A stretch of 64,000 nucleotides of DNA. Source: Peptacetobacter hiranonis (lineage in GTDB: Bacteria; Bacillota; Clostridia; Peptostreptococcales; Peptostreptococcaceae). The DNA is taken from positions 2,457,900 through 2,521,899 of the forward strand of contig NZ_CP036523.1 of NCBI RefSeq assembly GCF_008151785.1, in the 5' to 3' direction. The notes under the pieces were generated by a model, which was not told where the DNA came from, did not search any database, and was given only the letters and a program-made list of their open reading frames with translations. The position numbers were made by a program, and so were the translations under genes. Numbering within the stretch: position 1 is the first letter of the stretch; each line of letters starts with the position of its first letter. Positions 40,307 to 49,253 of the stretch are shown here, piece after piece.

Positions 40307-41305
40307 CTAAACACCTTCTTTAGCTGAAAAAGGAACAAATTCCTTATCTTCAAGAATGTATTTTATTAATTTGTAACAATCCAATTTTATAGCAGTCTTG
40401 TAGCTAATCTTTCTTTTTAATCGATCATGTTTAAAAACTGCCTCCATTCTACTCTCAAATTCTTTTATAAATATTTCTCTTCCTTCTTCATTCAAAACAC
40501 AGTAATTTACACTCTTTTCAAAATGTTTTTCTACTTTTATCCTTTTATTATTTACTAAATTAAATATAGTTTTAAAAACTATTATCGGTTTAAAAACTTC
40601 ACTCAAATCTAAGCTTAGAGAAAATCTACCTTCTGATGGCTCGTGTAAAAAGCTAATTCTTTGATCTAAATGTGTTTGATAAATTACAGAAATAACTTTC
40701 GAATACAATAAAGAATTTCCAAAAGAAATCATAGCATTCATAGGATTATCTGGTGGTCTTTTTACTCTTTTATTCATTATAAATTCTTCATTAACAAAAT
40801 ATTTGAAAGAAGCATAAAATCTATACCAAAGTTCACCCTCATAAGCCATTACTTCTGGAACTGTCGCAGCTTCACTTACTTTACCTGGAAGTTCTTTTTT
40901 TATCCAATCAATAACTTCTTTCACTTCCTTCTTTCCGTGCTTATAATAATGCTGCAGTAGTTCAGAAATATTTTCTCCAATCCCTAATACAATAGCTTTT
41001 GCAACTTCTATTCTAGAAGAATTAAACTTTTCAACCTGTTTTAAAAGAAGTTTTCCACTTCTATATTTTTCTTTAGGATAAAAAGTTCCACTATACCCCT
41101 CATAATAATTGAAAAAATGTACTATTATATTATTTCTTGAAAGATAGTCTAATAGTTTTGTATTTATAGAAACTTCATTTAGAATATAAATTTCTTTTGT
41201 ATTTTCTATTGGTATATATACATTTTTACTATTTTTTCTAAAGCATATAGAATTATCTTTTCTTGTAAGTTCGCCCATTGATGTTATGTACTTTGTACTT
41301 CCCAT
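40307..41305 (-). CDS. cas1: CRISPR-associated endonuclease Cas1
   Basis: 332 residues. N-terminal beta-domain (SMGELTRKDNSICFRKNSKNVYIPIEN) and helical C-terminal catalytic domain with the metal-binding Glu/His/Asp-type residues in YEGELWYRFY, SFLHEPSEGRFSLSLDLSEVFKPII. Integrase of spacers with Cas2. GGAGG before ATG at 41305; 12 bases after cas4. Confidence 0.96.
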   Translation of the reverse strand: MGSTKYITSMGELTRKDNSICFRKNSKNVYIPIENTKEIYILNEVSINTKLLDYLSRNNIIVHFFNYYEGYSGTFYPKEKYRSGKLLLKQVEKFNSSRIEVAKAIVLGIGENISELLQHYYKHGKKEVKEVIDWIKKELPGKVSEAATVPEVMAYEGELWYRFYASFKYFVNEEFIMNKRVKRPPDNPMNAMISFGNSLLYSKVISVIYQTHLDQRISFLHEPSEGRFSLSLDLSEVFKPIIVFKTIFNLVNNKRIKVEKHFEKSVNYCVLNEEGREIFIKEFESRMEAVFKHDRLKRKISYKTAIKLDCYKLIKYILEDKEFVPFSAKEGV

Positions 41306-41317
41306 AGTTGTTCCTCC

Positions 41318-41806
41318 TTAAATATAGCAGTAGTAATAATATGCACACTTCTTACATTTTGGTTTCTTCTCTACTTTTGGAACTTCGTCACCTTCTAAAA
41401 GTTTTTCTATCTTCAAAATATATTCATCCAATTCTCTTTCATTTTCTTCATTTAATTCAACAATCATTGTCTTTTTATCAGATTTATTTTTCTCACAAAA
41501 CTCTATCTTTCCCTTTTTAACAATACCCTTTTCTTTTAGTACTTTTAGATAATATAGTGTCTGCCATTTTGCTGCTTCTAGATCTGCATCAGATTTTTTA
41601 ACTTCAACTAAGTAATCTCTAGTTATTTTATCTATCTTTATATTATCTATAGCCAACTCAACATTTCCCGAATCCAATTTTTCTTCATGTATTGCTCTTC
41701 CTATTTTTACTTCTTCACTATTATCTTCTAAATTTATTTTATTTCCATGTAGATAACATTGTCTTTTACAATGAAAATAGTAGTTTATCAATGTTCCATT
41801 TATCAT
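41318..41806 (-). CDS. cas4: CRISPR-associated exonuclease Cas4
   Basis: 162 residues from ATG 41806 (GAAGG eight bases upstream; a GTG three codons earlier overlaps that site). RecB-like nuclease: N-terminal Cys (C13, C17 in FHCKRQCYLHGN) and C-terminal CKKCAYYYYC hold the Fe–S cluster; the active site includes GRAIHE, IDKITRDYLVEVKKS. Trims prespacers and selects PAM ends. In the I-B order cas3–cas4–cas1–cas2. Confidence 0.95.
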   Translation of the reverse strand: MINGTLINYYFHCKRQCYLHGNKINLEDNSEEVKIGRAIHEEKLDSGNVELAIDNIKIDKITRDYLVEVKKSDADLEAAKWQTLYYLKVLKEKGIVKKGKIEFCEKNKSDKKTMIVELNEENERELDEYILKIEKLLEGDEVPKVEKKPKCKKCAYYYYCYI

Positions 41807-41839
41807 ACGAAACACCTTCTTCTAAAATTTTTTCTCTTT

Positions 41840-44425
41840 TTAATAAAATAACTGCTCATTAGAGAACTTTTCTCTGTCTAACTTATCATTCTTAATATAA
41901 TCTTCTCCATCTTCAAAATATAAAATATCCCCTATAGAATCATTATACTCATTTCCATTCACATCATTTATCTCATAAATAAAGTAATTCATTTTTTTAT
42001 TAATTCTAGATAATTCAACTTTCCACTGAGCATAGTCCAATTCTTTTGAAACTTTTTCTCCTTCTTCATTGTAATATTCATAACCTAAGAGAAGTTTTTT
42101 ATAATCATTCCATACGTCTTTACCAACCAACATATTTCCATTATCATTTGGTATAGTTCTATTTAAGAAAATTCTTTGACGTTTTTTACTATAATCTATA
42201 AGTTTCATTCTATTTTTTACATCATTGAAATTTAATTTTCCAACAGAATTCTTAAAAAATTTATTTGTTCCTTCATATAAATTTTTGTTTTTTTCTCTTA
42301 TAAACTTAATTATTTCTGAGTAATATTTACTAAACTCTTTATTCATAAGAGCTTTTCTCATCTCTTCATTTTTCTCTATGGTTAAATTATATTTTACTGC
42401 GATATCATTTCTATAAATATCATCTGCCTTATCCTTATTAAAGAAATATACTATTGAATTATTTTTTTTGGCAGATCTATTTATTCTTCCCATAAACTGC
42501 TCTTCGCTATCTATTTTAGATGTATCCTTATATCCGATATCCATATCTATATCTACACCAGCCTCGACAACTTGTGTAGCTATTAGTAGTATTTTTCCCG
42601 ATTCAGCTTTTACCTCATTGATAATCTTCTTTCTTTCATGAATATTATCATCACCAGTCATAAGAGCTATGTTTAAGCCATCTATCTCATTTTCTTCAAT
42701 AAACATATTATAGAAATCCATTGCGCTTTGTTTCTTGATAAATTCAATCATTATTTTGTCATATTTTTTTAAATTATCACTTATATGTTCAAATAAAACT
42801 TTGTCTAAATCGTCTTTTTCAATTTCTTCACTTAATAATTCATAAGAAACTTCTACTCTATTTTTAAATAACTTATGAGAAAAATATTTTTCTCTATCGT
42901 CTATTAATTCAACTGAATATCCTTTTTCTCCTATTAATTTGGTTAAATCTGGTAGAGTTGCCGACATAATTATTATCTTCATATTTAAAATTTCTGAGAA
43001 AGTATATAAAAATTGAATTATTTCTTCCCATATTGTACTTTTATAACTTTGGATTTCATCAAATACTATTACACTGTCTATTAACTGTATAAATCCAAAA
43101 CACGAAGCTGCAGTATCTCCAAACAAGGTATCAAATAAACTTACATGCGTTGTTAATATAAATGGATAATTTAAAAACTGTCTATCTAATAGTGCTCTCT
43201 GGTATTTGTTGCATATATCCTCATCTTTAGTTTCATTAACAACAATTTCTTCAAGTGAATTTACTACAGCTATATCATTTTCTAACGCTGTATTTTTGAA
43301 TATTTTATCCAAACTTTCTCTATTCTGTTCAACTAGATTGTTGAATGGATATACGTAATATAATTTTTTAAATCCTTCCTTCATCATTTTTAAACTAAGA
43401 TTTACAGCTGCATTACTTTTTCCACTCCCTGTTGGAGCTTCTAGCAAGTAAACTCTTTTATCTTTATTTTCTATATACTTTCTTTCTGCATCTAAGAACA
43501 TTTCACTTCTCATTACATTTATGTTTTTTTCATCAGAGAAGTCATCTCTTTTTCCATAGCTATCTTTTTCATATTTTCTTATTATTTTTGTAAGTTCTGT
43601 TTCTTCAAATATTTTATCGTAGCCAGCTGGATCCTCTGTAGAACCGAAACTATTCATTTTAGAGTCAGACATATATTGAGATGTTGAATAATAATCACAA
43701 GATACTAATGATGAATAAAGAAGTTTAGCATATATGTATATCGCTATTGAGGATTCTTTATTATCTTTTTCATCAATTCTACTTCTAGTGTTACTCATAG
43801 CATTTTTATAGTTTAATCCTTTACAAAGTTCTTCTTCAGATAAACCATCTTCAAGTATAGGTTTTAAAATTTCATAATTTCCTCTTATAGCACCTGTTAT
43901 TTCTTTTAATCTACTAGATTTTCCATCAACACCTATAAATTTATAAAACTCATCCAGGTTACCATGATGTTTAGATATTATATATGCGTTTATAAATATA
44001 AATAATTTAAAATCTTTTTCGAGCTCTTCATCTTCAAATTCAAATTCTCTTATTTTGTAGAAGTACTTCTTTATGTATATAAGAGCTGATATAAGAGAAT
44101 GCTTACTTCCCTCGCCAATATCTTCACTTATTTTATCCAATTCTTTTTCTTTCATAATATTATTATTTTTCATTTTTTCCCTTTGAAATACTGGATTTCT
44201 CTTTCCTTCATCATGATGCCATATAGCATCTACAAAAGCATCTTTAAATATTTGCATTTCATCTTTTGTAAGATTTCGCTCAAGATATTTTAATACACAC
44301 TTTTCTACCTTATCTAAAATTCCCTTTTCTTTGTCTATTCTTTTAAAATAGTCTAAACATAAATCTTGATGTTCACTTAATAATTCTTTTTCCTTATTTC
44401 CTTTTCTATGAGCATAAATATCCAT
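41840..44425 (-). CDS. cas3: CRISPR-associated helicase-nuclease Cas3
   Basis: 861 residues from ATG 44425 (GGAGG six bases upstream). N-terminal HD nuclease: H71 D72 in AIWHHDEGK, KHHG near 152–155. The DEAD-box helicase: Walker A APTGSGKS at 330–337, DEIQ (VIVFDEIQSYKS), SATLPD, GDDNIHERK, QVVEAGVDIDMDIG and QFMGRINRS (motif VI). It unwinds and degrades DNA found by Cascade. A terminator-like hairpin stands between it and cas5. HD and helicase are fused, as normal for I-B. Confidence 0.96.
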   Translation of the reverse strand: MDIYAHRKGNKEKELLSEHQDLCLDYFKRIDKEKGILDKVEKCVLKYLERNLTKDEMQIFKDAFVDAIWHHDEGKRNPVFQREKMKNNNIMKEKELDKISEDIGEGSKHSLISALIYIKKYFYKIREFEFEDEELEKDFKLFIFINAYIISKHHGNLDEFYKFIGVDGKSSRLKEITGAIRGNYEILKPILEDGLSEEELCKGLNYKNAMSNTRSRIDEKDNKESSIAIYIYAKLLYSSLVSCDYYSTSQYMSDSKMNSFGSTEDPAGYDKIFEETELTKIIRKYEKDSYGKRDDFSDEKNINVMRSEMFLDAERKYIENKDKRVYLLEAPTGSGKSNAAVNLSLKMMKEGFKKLYYVYPFNNLVEQNRESLDKIFKNTALENDIAVVNSLEEIVVNETKDEDICNKYQRALLDRQFLNYPFILTTHVSLFDTLFGDTAASCFGFIQLIDSVIVFDEIQSYKSTIWEEIIQFLYTFSEILNMKIIIMSATLPDLTKLIGEKGYSVELIDDREKYFSHKLFKNRVEVSYELLSEEIEKDDLDKVLFEHISDNLKKYDKIMIEFIKKQSAMDFYNMFIEENEIDGLNIALMTGDDNIHERKKIINEVKAESGKILLIATQVVEAGVDIDMDIGYKDTSKIDSEEQFMGRINRSAKKNNSIVYFFNKDKADDIYRNDIAVKYNLTIEKNEEMRKALMNKEFSKYYSEIIKFIREKNKNLYEGTNKFFKNSVGKLNFNDVKNRMKLIDYSKKRQRIFLNRTIPNDNGNMLVGKDVWNDYKKLLLGYEYYNEEGEKVSKELDYAQWKVELSRINKKMNYFIYEINDVNGNEYNDSIGDILYFEDGEDYIKNDKLDREKFSNEQLFY

Positions 44426-44440
44426 ATACAACCTCCTATA

Positions 44441-44475
44441 AAAATAGGACCACTAATTAAAGCGGTCCTTATTTT
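44441..44475 (-). terminator. Hairpin with T-run inside the cas operon (cas5/cas3 gap)
   Basis: Minus strand AAAATAAGGACC … GGTCCTATTTT with a loop of about 12 bases, followed by TATAGG. It begins two bases after the cas5 stop (44478) and ends before the cas3 ribosome site. Would lower cas3-4-1-2 relative to Cascade genes, or protect the 3' end of the upstream part. Confidence 0.7.
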
Positions 44476-44477
44476 AA

Positions 44478-45227
44478 TTAATAAAATACTATATTTTTTT
44501 CACCAGCTTTAAATACTTGTGAATTAAATTTAATAATTCTTTCATTAGTAAATACAAATTTAGCTAACTCATACATATTATTTTTTTCGTCTAAACCTAT
44601 AGGTAAGTACTCCGTATAACGATAAATTATTTTTAAATCCTCTTCCTCCTCTTCGTCATCATCTTCAATCATATAACTTTCCCGTTCTTCATATTTAAAG
44701 AGACTATTTATTATAAGATTTTTATCACTTACTTTTTCTACATTTTCTATAATTTCTACATCCTCTATATTTGCTGGATGATCATTTTTTCCAAGATAGG
44801 GAATGTATACACATTCCCTATTTATAATTTTTTCTGCTAGTTCTTCGCCAACTTCAGAATCTATCAAAAAATATATATTCCAAGCTGGTTCCTCTAACCA
44901 TTGTTCTTTTACTATAAGATTTCTACCATTTTCATCTGATGCATAACCTACAGAGTTATTAAATGTATGAATTTTTTTAGCAAATTGTCCTACTTCTGTT
45001 AAAGGCTCTATTGCTATTTTTAAATCTTTCAGTCTATCATAAAATTCAGGGTAGATTGCATTTTCATTTTGTTGCTTTTGGTATCCACCATAGCCCATTA
45101 TCGCTCCTAGCATTCCTAGAAGAGCAACTTTATGTATGTTTCCGTATGTAAAGTAATAATACGCATTAACTTCATTATTTTTGAAGAATGCTGTGTTACC
45201 ACTAAGTTTAAATTTTAGTACTTTCAT
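44478..45227 (-). CDS. cas5: CRISPR-associated protein Cas5 (type I-B)
   Basis: 249 residues. RAMP-fold protein of Cascade which holds the crRNA handle. The start MKVLKFKLSGNTAFFKNNEVN with the aromatic YYYFTYGNIHKVALLGMLGAIMGYGGYQ is typical of the Cas5h/Cas5b group. An acidic stretch DDDEEEEEDL near 192–205 is unusual but in a loop. Three bases after cas7; GAGGTG before ATG. Confidence 0.9.
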   Translation of the reverse strand: MKVLKFKLSGNTAFFKNNEVNAYYYFTYGNIHKVALLGMLGAIMGYGGYQKQQNENAIYPEFYDRLKDLKIAIEPLTEVGQFAKKIHTFNNSVGYASDENGRNLIVKEQWLEEPAWNIYFLIDSEVGEELAEKIINRECVYIPYLGKNDHPANIEDVEIIENVEKVSDKNLIINSLFKYEERESYMIEDDDEEEEEDLKIIYRYTEYLPIGLDEKNNMYELAKFVFTNERIIKFNSQVFKAGEKNIVFY

Positions 45228-45230
45228 TAA

Positions 45231-46193
45231 TTACACCTCTTTCTGTGTAACAATGTTAAACATTTTTACTCCTTCTAAATCTGTTTCTATATTTGTAGTA
45301 AGCGGATTGTAGTATATTTCCATTGAATTTATTTTATCTTCTATTCCAGATATTAAATCTTTTATATTAACTCTTATTGTATTCTTTTCAGCTTTTTCAA
45401 ACTCTATAAATTTATCAAGGTTTGGTAAATATGTTTTATTATCTGTTTCTATAAATAGTCCAAATTCATTATCACATCCTGATTTTGAATTTGTATCAAA
45501 GGCTGTCATTGCACTTAATGCAGCTCTTTTGAATTCTAGGTAATCTTCTTCTGTATATCCTTCTGTTACTCCCATTTCTTCAAATTCTTTATATACATTA
45601 GGATTTATGCTGAATGGGAAGAAGTAATGTGCCTCATCTGTCATTATTTTTGTTCCTAGTGTTGAGTTTTTTGCTATTTCATCATCCTGATCATCTTTTC
45701 CCGGTTTTGCTTTAGGATCTCTAAATGGAGATAATATCTGTTGTTCTTCTATTGAAGTAGATTCATATTTATTCATTCCTTGTCCTATCTGAACCGCTCC
45801 TGTTATAGCTATATTATTTCCTTTTTCTGCAAATGTAGCACCAAAGTTTTTAACATCTATTGCACTAAATAGATTCTTTAATATTTCATTAACATCTTTA
45901 ACTTTACTTAAATCTTCGATTCCAAATATATTTTCAAATCCTTCTTTTAATGCTCTTGGGACTATTATTACTTCTCCTTTTTTACCTGCTTCCATTCTCA
46001 TTGTTTTTATATATAGTACATTTTTTCCTTCAAGCTGCCATGTTTTTTTTATAGGATATTTTAAAGATTTATCACTTGCATATATTGTTCCATTTGCTAA
46101 ACTCTTTGGATATCCATTAAAATCTGCATTCATCATTGCATTTATTGCAGATACTCCTAACACACCATATACTCTTCTCGCTAACTTAGCCAT
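45231..46193 (-). CDS. cas7: CRISPR-associated protein Cas7 (Csh2 type)
   Basis: 320 residues. The backbone subunit of type I-B Cascade that coats the spacer part of crRNA. Landmarks: RRVYGVLGVSAINAMMNADFNGYPKSLANG, KNFGATFAEKGNNIAITGAVQIGQGMNKYES, FRDPKAKPGKDDQDD, SKSGCDNEFGLF. 15 bases after cas8b; GGGGG before ATG. Confidence 0.93.
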   Translation of the reverse strand: MAKLARRVYGVLGVSAINAMMNADFNGYPKSLANGTIYASDKSLKYPIKKTWQLEGKNVLYIKTMRMEAGKKGEVIIVPRALKEGFENIFGIEDLSKVKDVNEILKNLFSAIDVKNFGATFAEKGNNIAITGAVQIGQGMNKYESTSIEEQQILSPFRDPKAKPGKDDQDDEIAKNSTLGTKIMTDEAHYFFPFSINPNVYKEFEEMGVTEGYTEEDYLEFKRAALSAMTAFDTNSKSGCDNEFGLFIETDNKTYLPNLDKFIEFEKAEKNTIRVNIKDLISGIEDKINSMEIYYNPLTTNIETDLEGVKMFNIVTQKEV

Positions 46194-46208
46194 TTTTTAT
46201 TCCCCCTT

Positions 46209-48008
46209 TTATTTATTTTCTTCTTTTTTCATAAAGAATATTTTGCTATCTAGAAAACCTGCTAATAATAAATTTTTATTTATTTTATTTTTTACTTCAT
46301 ATCTAAGAACTTTTCCTAATACAGAACTCATTCTATTGTAATATCTTGCATCTATAGAATAGTTATACTTTTCATATAGTCTTATTAATTTATTTTTTAT
46401 AATTTTGTCATTATCTGTGTTTAAGAACTGATTTATACTTGATGCTGGTACTGTCTTCGCCTTACTAAATGATAGAAGTCCTGAAACTATTTGTCCTACC
46501 AGATAACTATATACATCATCATTTTCAATATCCCAGTTATCTTGCTCTTCTTTTTCTAAAAGTATTTTTTCTATTAGATATTCTCTTATTTCTTCCATCA
46601 ATTCTTCCTCCTTTTTATTATTTGTAAAGTAACTAATTAATGAATATCTTAAATTCATTTGTTTTTTTGCAGCTATAATTTTTCCTTCTAATATATTTGC
46701 TTTTATTATTTTTAATATAGATTTATCTAATGTATTACAAATACCATTTGTAACTCCCTTATAAAACCAATTTAGATAAATATCTCTTGTCATTAGAAGT
46801 TCTTCTTTTATTTTTAAATTTTTAACTTTTATGTCTGAAGAGCCTCTAAAATAATTTTCTATTAGTTTATTTTCAAAAAGTACTCCATTTATTAATCTTT
46901 GTATACTACTATATCTTTCATAGGTTATATATTCATATTTATCATCTTCTAAATTAGTTTTTATAACCTGATTATATTGAAAACTCTTACAAGTTTTATC
47001 TCCAAAATTACTTATAGTATCAAAATGCTGTATTTCTGGCTCATTTTGACCTATTTGAGCCATTATATACGCTCCTGATTTAATTTCTTGATCTGGAATC
47101 TCTCCATTTCTATATCCTTTTATAGTATTTCTATCATAGTCAATATAGATATTATATTTTTTTTCAGAAAGCATATTACTAATTAGTTTAAATAATTCAG
47201 AATAATTAAGTGCCTCCTCTTGAGTTATCAATATAGGAACTTTTGTTTTTCTAGTCTTATTTTCAAGGAATGGCTTTTTGCTGTTCATTCCCATATTATT
47301 TCCACTTAGACCTATTACCTCATCCTCTATTTTCACATTATAATCATTTTTATTATATATATTTGGAAGTAAATATCTTTTACCTTCATTTTCGTATAAC
47401 TCTTTTGTTCTTTTTTCATCATCTTTTAGAACAAAGAATATTTTAAAGTAGTTTTTATCTTTTAGATTGTATTTTTCATTTTCCCAGAATTTATTTTTTA
47501 AAACCCAGTTTTCTATTTTTTCTAATAATTCTAAGTCTATTTCCTCTAAATCTTTTGCTGCTGATTCATATGATTCTTTAGCTTTTTTATTAGTATATTT
47601 TTTTTCTATATCTTTTAACAAAGCATAATACCCTACTATAACATCATCATCTAATTTTTTCTTTTCATCATCTGTTGTTATAGTTTCTTTTTTGAAGAAT
47701 AAAGTTAAATAGTTGTTAGAATGAATTTTTTTCTTTGAATCTATCGGTTTATTCATACTTATTAGAGAACTATTGTAATCTAAAAATTTGATATAGTCAT
47801 AATCTCTAATTACAACATCTTCTTCATCGTTTTTTTTAGTATTATTTATTTCTACAGGTTCCTGTATTTCAAAATTATTTTTTTCTCTATCTACTTCTAC
47901 TAAGACGTACGTTCCATTTTTTGGAACGTAACCGTCTAGTATTAATCTTTCTGGATTTTCACAGTTTTTTTTCATATTATTGTATACATCAACGAGATCT
48001 TTTAGCAA
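46209..48008 (-). CDS. cas8b: CRISPR-associated large subunit Cas8b (Csh1-like)
   Basis: 599 residues. Position between cas6 and cas7 and overall size mark it as the Cas8b large subunit that reads the PAM, although sequence in this family is poorly conserved. It starts at TTG 48008: GAGAGGTGATT stands before it at normal distance; a GTG three codons earlier would be inside that ribosome site. Features: IDYDRNTIKGYRNGEIPDQEIKSGAYIMAQIGQNEPEIQHF, then a helical C-terminal third. No zinc-finger Cys clusters seen. The CRISPR locus order gives the name. Confidence 0.85.
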   Translation of the reverse strand: MLKDLVDVYNNMKKNCENPERLILDGYVPKNGTYVLVEVDREKNNFEIQEPVEINNTKKNDEEDVVIRDYDYIKFLDYNSSLISMNKPIDSKKKIHSNNYLTLFFKKETITTDDEKKKLDDDVIVGYYALLKDIEKKYTNKKAKESYESAAKDLEEIDLELLEKIENWVLKNKFWENEKYNLKDKNYFKIFFVLKDDEKRTKELYENEGKRYLLPNIYNKNDYNVKIEDEVIGLSGNNMGMNSKKPFLENKTRKTKVPILITQEEALNYSELFKLISNMLSEKKYNIYIDYDRNTIKGYRNGEIPDQEIKSGAYIMAQIGQNEPEIQHFDTISNFGDKTCKSFQYNQVIKTNLEDDKYEYITYERYSSIQRLINGVLFENKLIENYFRGSSDIKVKNLKIKEELLMTRDIYLNWFYKGVTNGICNTLDKSILKIIKANILEGKIIAAKKQMNLRYSLISYFTNNKKEEELMEEIREYLIEKILLEKEEQDNWDIENDDVYSYLVGQIVSGLLSFSKAKTVPASSINQFLNTDNDKIIKNKLIRLYEKYNYSIDARYYNRMSSVLGKVLRYEVKNKINKNLLLAGFLDSKIFFMKKEENK

Positions 48009-48040
48009 GTTAATCACCTCTCTTATATTTGATATATTTT

Positions 48041-48736
48041 TTATTTTATATATTTCGCATTAACGAACCCAGCACCTCTTGGTCCAAGATCCCCTAAAGC
48101 TACAGCTTGAGCAAAGTTAGCTAATTTTTGTGCCTGTTCGTTTACTGCAATTGTAAGTTCTATTTTATCTCCTGGTAACTTTATCCCCTTGTATTTAAAT
48201 CCTATAGGACATTTATTTTTGATTACTATAGATGTAAACAGTTCAAAATTCTCATCTATTTTAGTATTGAAGAAAGAGTTATATTTTTTTATAAGATTTA
48301 TCTTTATTCTTTCCATATATTCCTCCACATTCATACACTCTTTCCAATATTTCTTTTGTGCAGTTTTTACTATTATTGGAGAAAGAGAGTAGAGCTTTTC
48401 AATTGGCCTTTCTTCTAATATTCTTGCCCTTGCTTCTAATCCTTTTAATTCTTTTGTTGTAGTATTGGGTAAGTTTTCTAATAAGAAATTAGCTAAATTA
48501 TAGTCTACTGTTCTTATTTTTAGTTCATAAACATTCCCTTTCTCATACTTTTCATTTTTAAAAGGGTATAACGTATTGAAGGAATAATATTTAAAACCTA
48601 CTGATTCATGGAATTTTTTAAAGTAGCCATCACTCAACAAAGTTTGGTCTATAAAATATCCACTTTTCTCCTTCTCATCACTGCGATTAATCTCTTGCAG
48701 AGTATATACCTTCAGCAATACTTCAAAGATTTGCAT
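48041..48736 (-). CDS. cas6: CRISPR-associated endoribonuclease Cas6
   Basis: 231 residues from ATG 48736; TTG two codons earlier (48742) also has the GGGA site at closer distance, so the start is uncertain by a few residues. RAMP fold with the C-terminal glycine-rich loop GDLGPRGAGFVNAKYI. It cleaves repeat RNA in front of the handle. First gene of the operon; strong promoter at 48805–48833. Catalytic His/Tyr not determined. Confidence 0.92.
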   Translation of the reverse strand: MQIFEVLLKVYTLQEINRSDEKEKSGYFIDQTLLSDGYFKKFHESVGFKYYSFNTLYPFKNEKYEKGNVYELKIRTVDYNLANFLLENLPNTTTKELKGLEARARILEERPIEKLYSLSPIIVKTAQKKYWKECMNVEEYMERIKINLIKKYNSFFNTKIDENFELFTSIVIKNKCPIGFKYKGIKLPGDKIELTIAVNEQAQKLANFAQAVALGDLGPRGAGFVNAKYIK

Positions 48737-48804
48737 ATTCAAAACCACATCCCTTCTTTTATTTTTTATATATTAAATTTTCAAAATATTTACTTCATAA
48801 TTTG

Positions 48805-48833
48805 ATTATAGTCTCTGTGTTTGCATTAGTCAA
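48805..48833 (-). promoter_or_regulatory. Promoter of the cas operon
   Basis: Minus strand -35 TTGACT (48828–48833), 17-base spacer, -10 TATAAT (48805–48810), an almost consensus promoter, leader about 65 bases to cas6. Confidence 0.85.
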
Positions 48834-48840
48834 GTGTTTT

Positions 48841-48876
48841 TTACAAAATAAAAAAGTGATGTCCTATAAATAACAT
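48841..48876 (-). CDS. Possible 11-codon mini-ORF over the terminator
   Basis: ATG at 48876, stop at 48841–48843, coding MLFIGHHFFIL, with GAGGAG four bases upstream. It overlaps the terminator hairpin completely, so it may be chance; listed because small toxin frames adjoin crRNA-like genes in some CRISPR loci. Confidence 0.15.
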   Translation of the reverse strand: MLFIGHHFFIL

Positions 48877-48880
48877 CACT
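48844..48880 (-). terminator. Intrinsic terminator after the crRNA-like unit
   Basis: Minus strand AGTGATGT … ACATCACT, ten-base loop, then TTTTTTATTTT. It starts four bases after pseudo-repeat B and stands before the cas promoter. Confidence 0.9.
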
Positions 48881-48884
48881 CTCC

Positions 48885-48978
48885 TCTGTAATACATATTA
48901 TGTTTTTATTAAGCTGAATATACTAACACTAAAAAGAGTATATCGTATATTTAAATACACCAAGTGTTTTTCTTCATT
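48885..48978 (-). ncRNA. Candidate crRNA-like RNA (two degenerate repeats around a 34-base spacer)
   Basis: Pseudo-repeat A 48949–48978 and pseudo-repeat B 48885–48914 each match the 30-base array repeat at 21 positions. A keeps the part used as crRNA handle perfectly (TGTATTTAAAT); B keeps the other end GCTTA and the ATGTATTA region. Between lies a 34-base segment 48915–48948, close to the spacer length of the array. Same orientation as the array. A minus-strand extended -10 TG-A-TAAAAT (48981–48986) abuts A, and a terminator follows B. Cas6 could process it to a guide beginning ATTTAAATATACGATATAC. Function inferred: guide of Cascade to a regulatory target. Alternative: relic of an old mini-array. 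Confidence 0.65.
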
Positions 48979-48986
48979 TAATTTTA

Positions 48987-49240
48987 TCATAGTTTTTATA
49001 TTTAAATATATATCAACTATATATTTTCTTCTAAATTTCAAACTATATTAGATAATTTTTCTAATTTCAGCAATTTGGCAGCTATGAAAATATAAATTTT
49101 TCCCAAACTATAGATATATCCCTTAAAATAATATATTATATAAAGTAAGCAAAAATTTAAAAAACAAAATAAACAGTCAAAAAATTACATAAAACATAAC
49201 AAAATAAACCAAAACTAAAAATCAGGCTGCTTATCATAAA
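48987..49240. other. AT-rich intergenic stretch before the aminotransferase gene
   Basis: About 250 bases without a coding frame or hairpin with T-run. It should hold the aminotransferase promoter (plus strand), but no hexamer pair is convincing; ATTTAAATATAT near 48999 resembles the first bases of the CRISPR repeat only by its base composition. Confidence 0.4.
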
Positions 49241-49253
49241 GGAGGAACTCAAC

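Noticed and set aside
48855..48880. Terminator loop as target of the guide (ATAGGACAT against ATACGATAT)
   Set aside because: Seven of nine only, and no extension beyond; too weak.
48989..49018. Third degenerate CRISPR repeat upstream of pseudo-repeat A
   Set aside because: Only the first nine AT-rich bases match; spacing and remaining bases do not fit.
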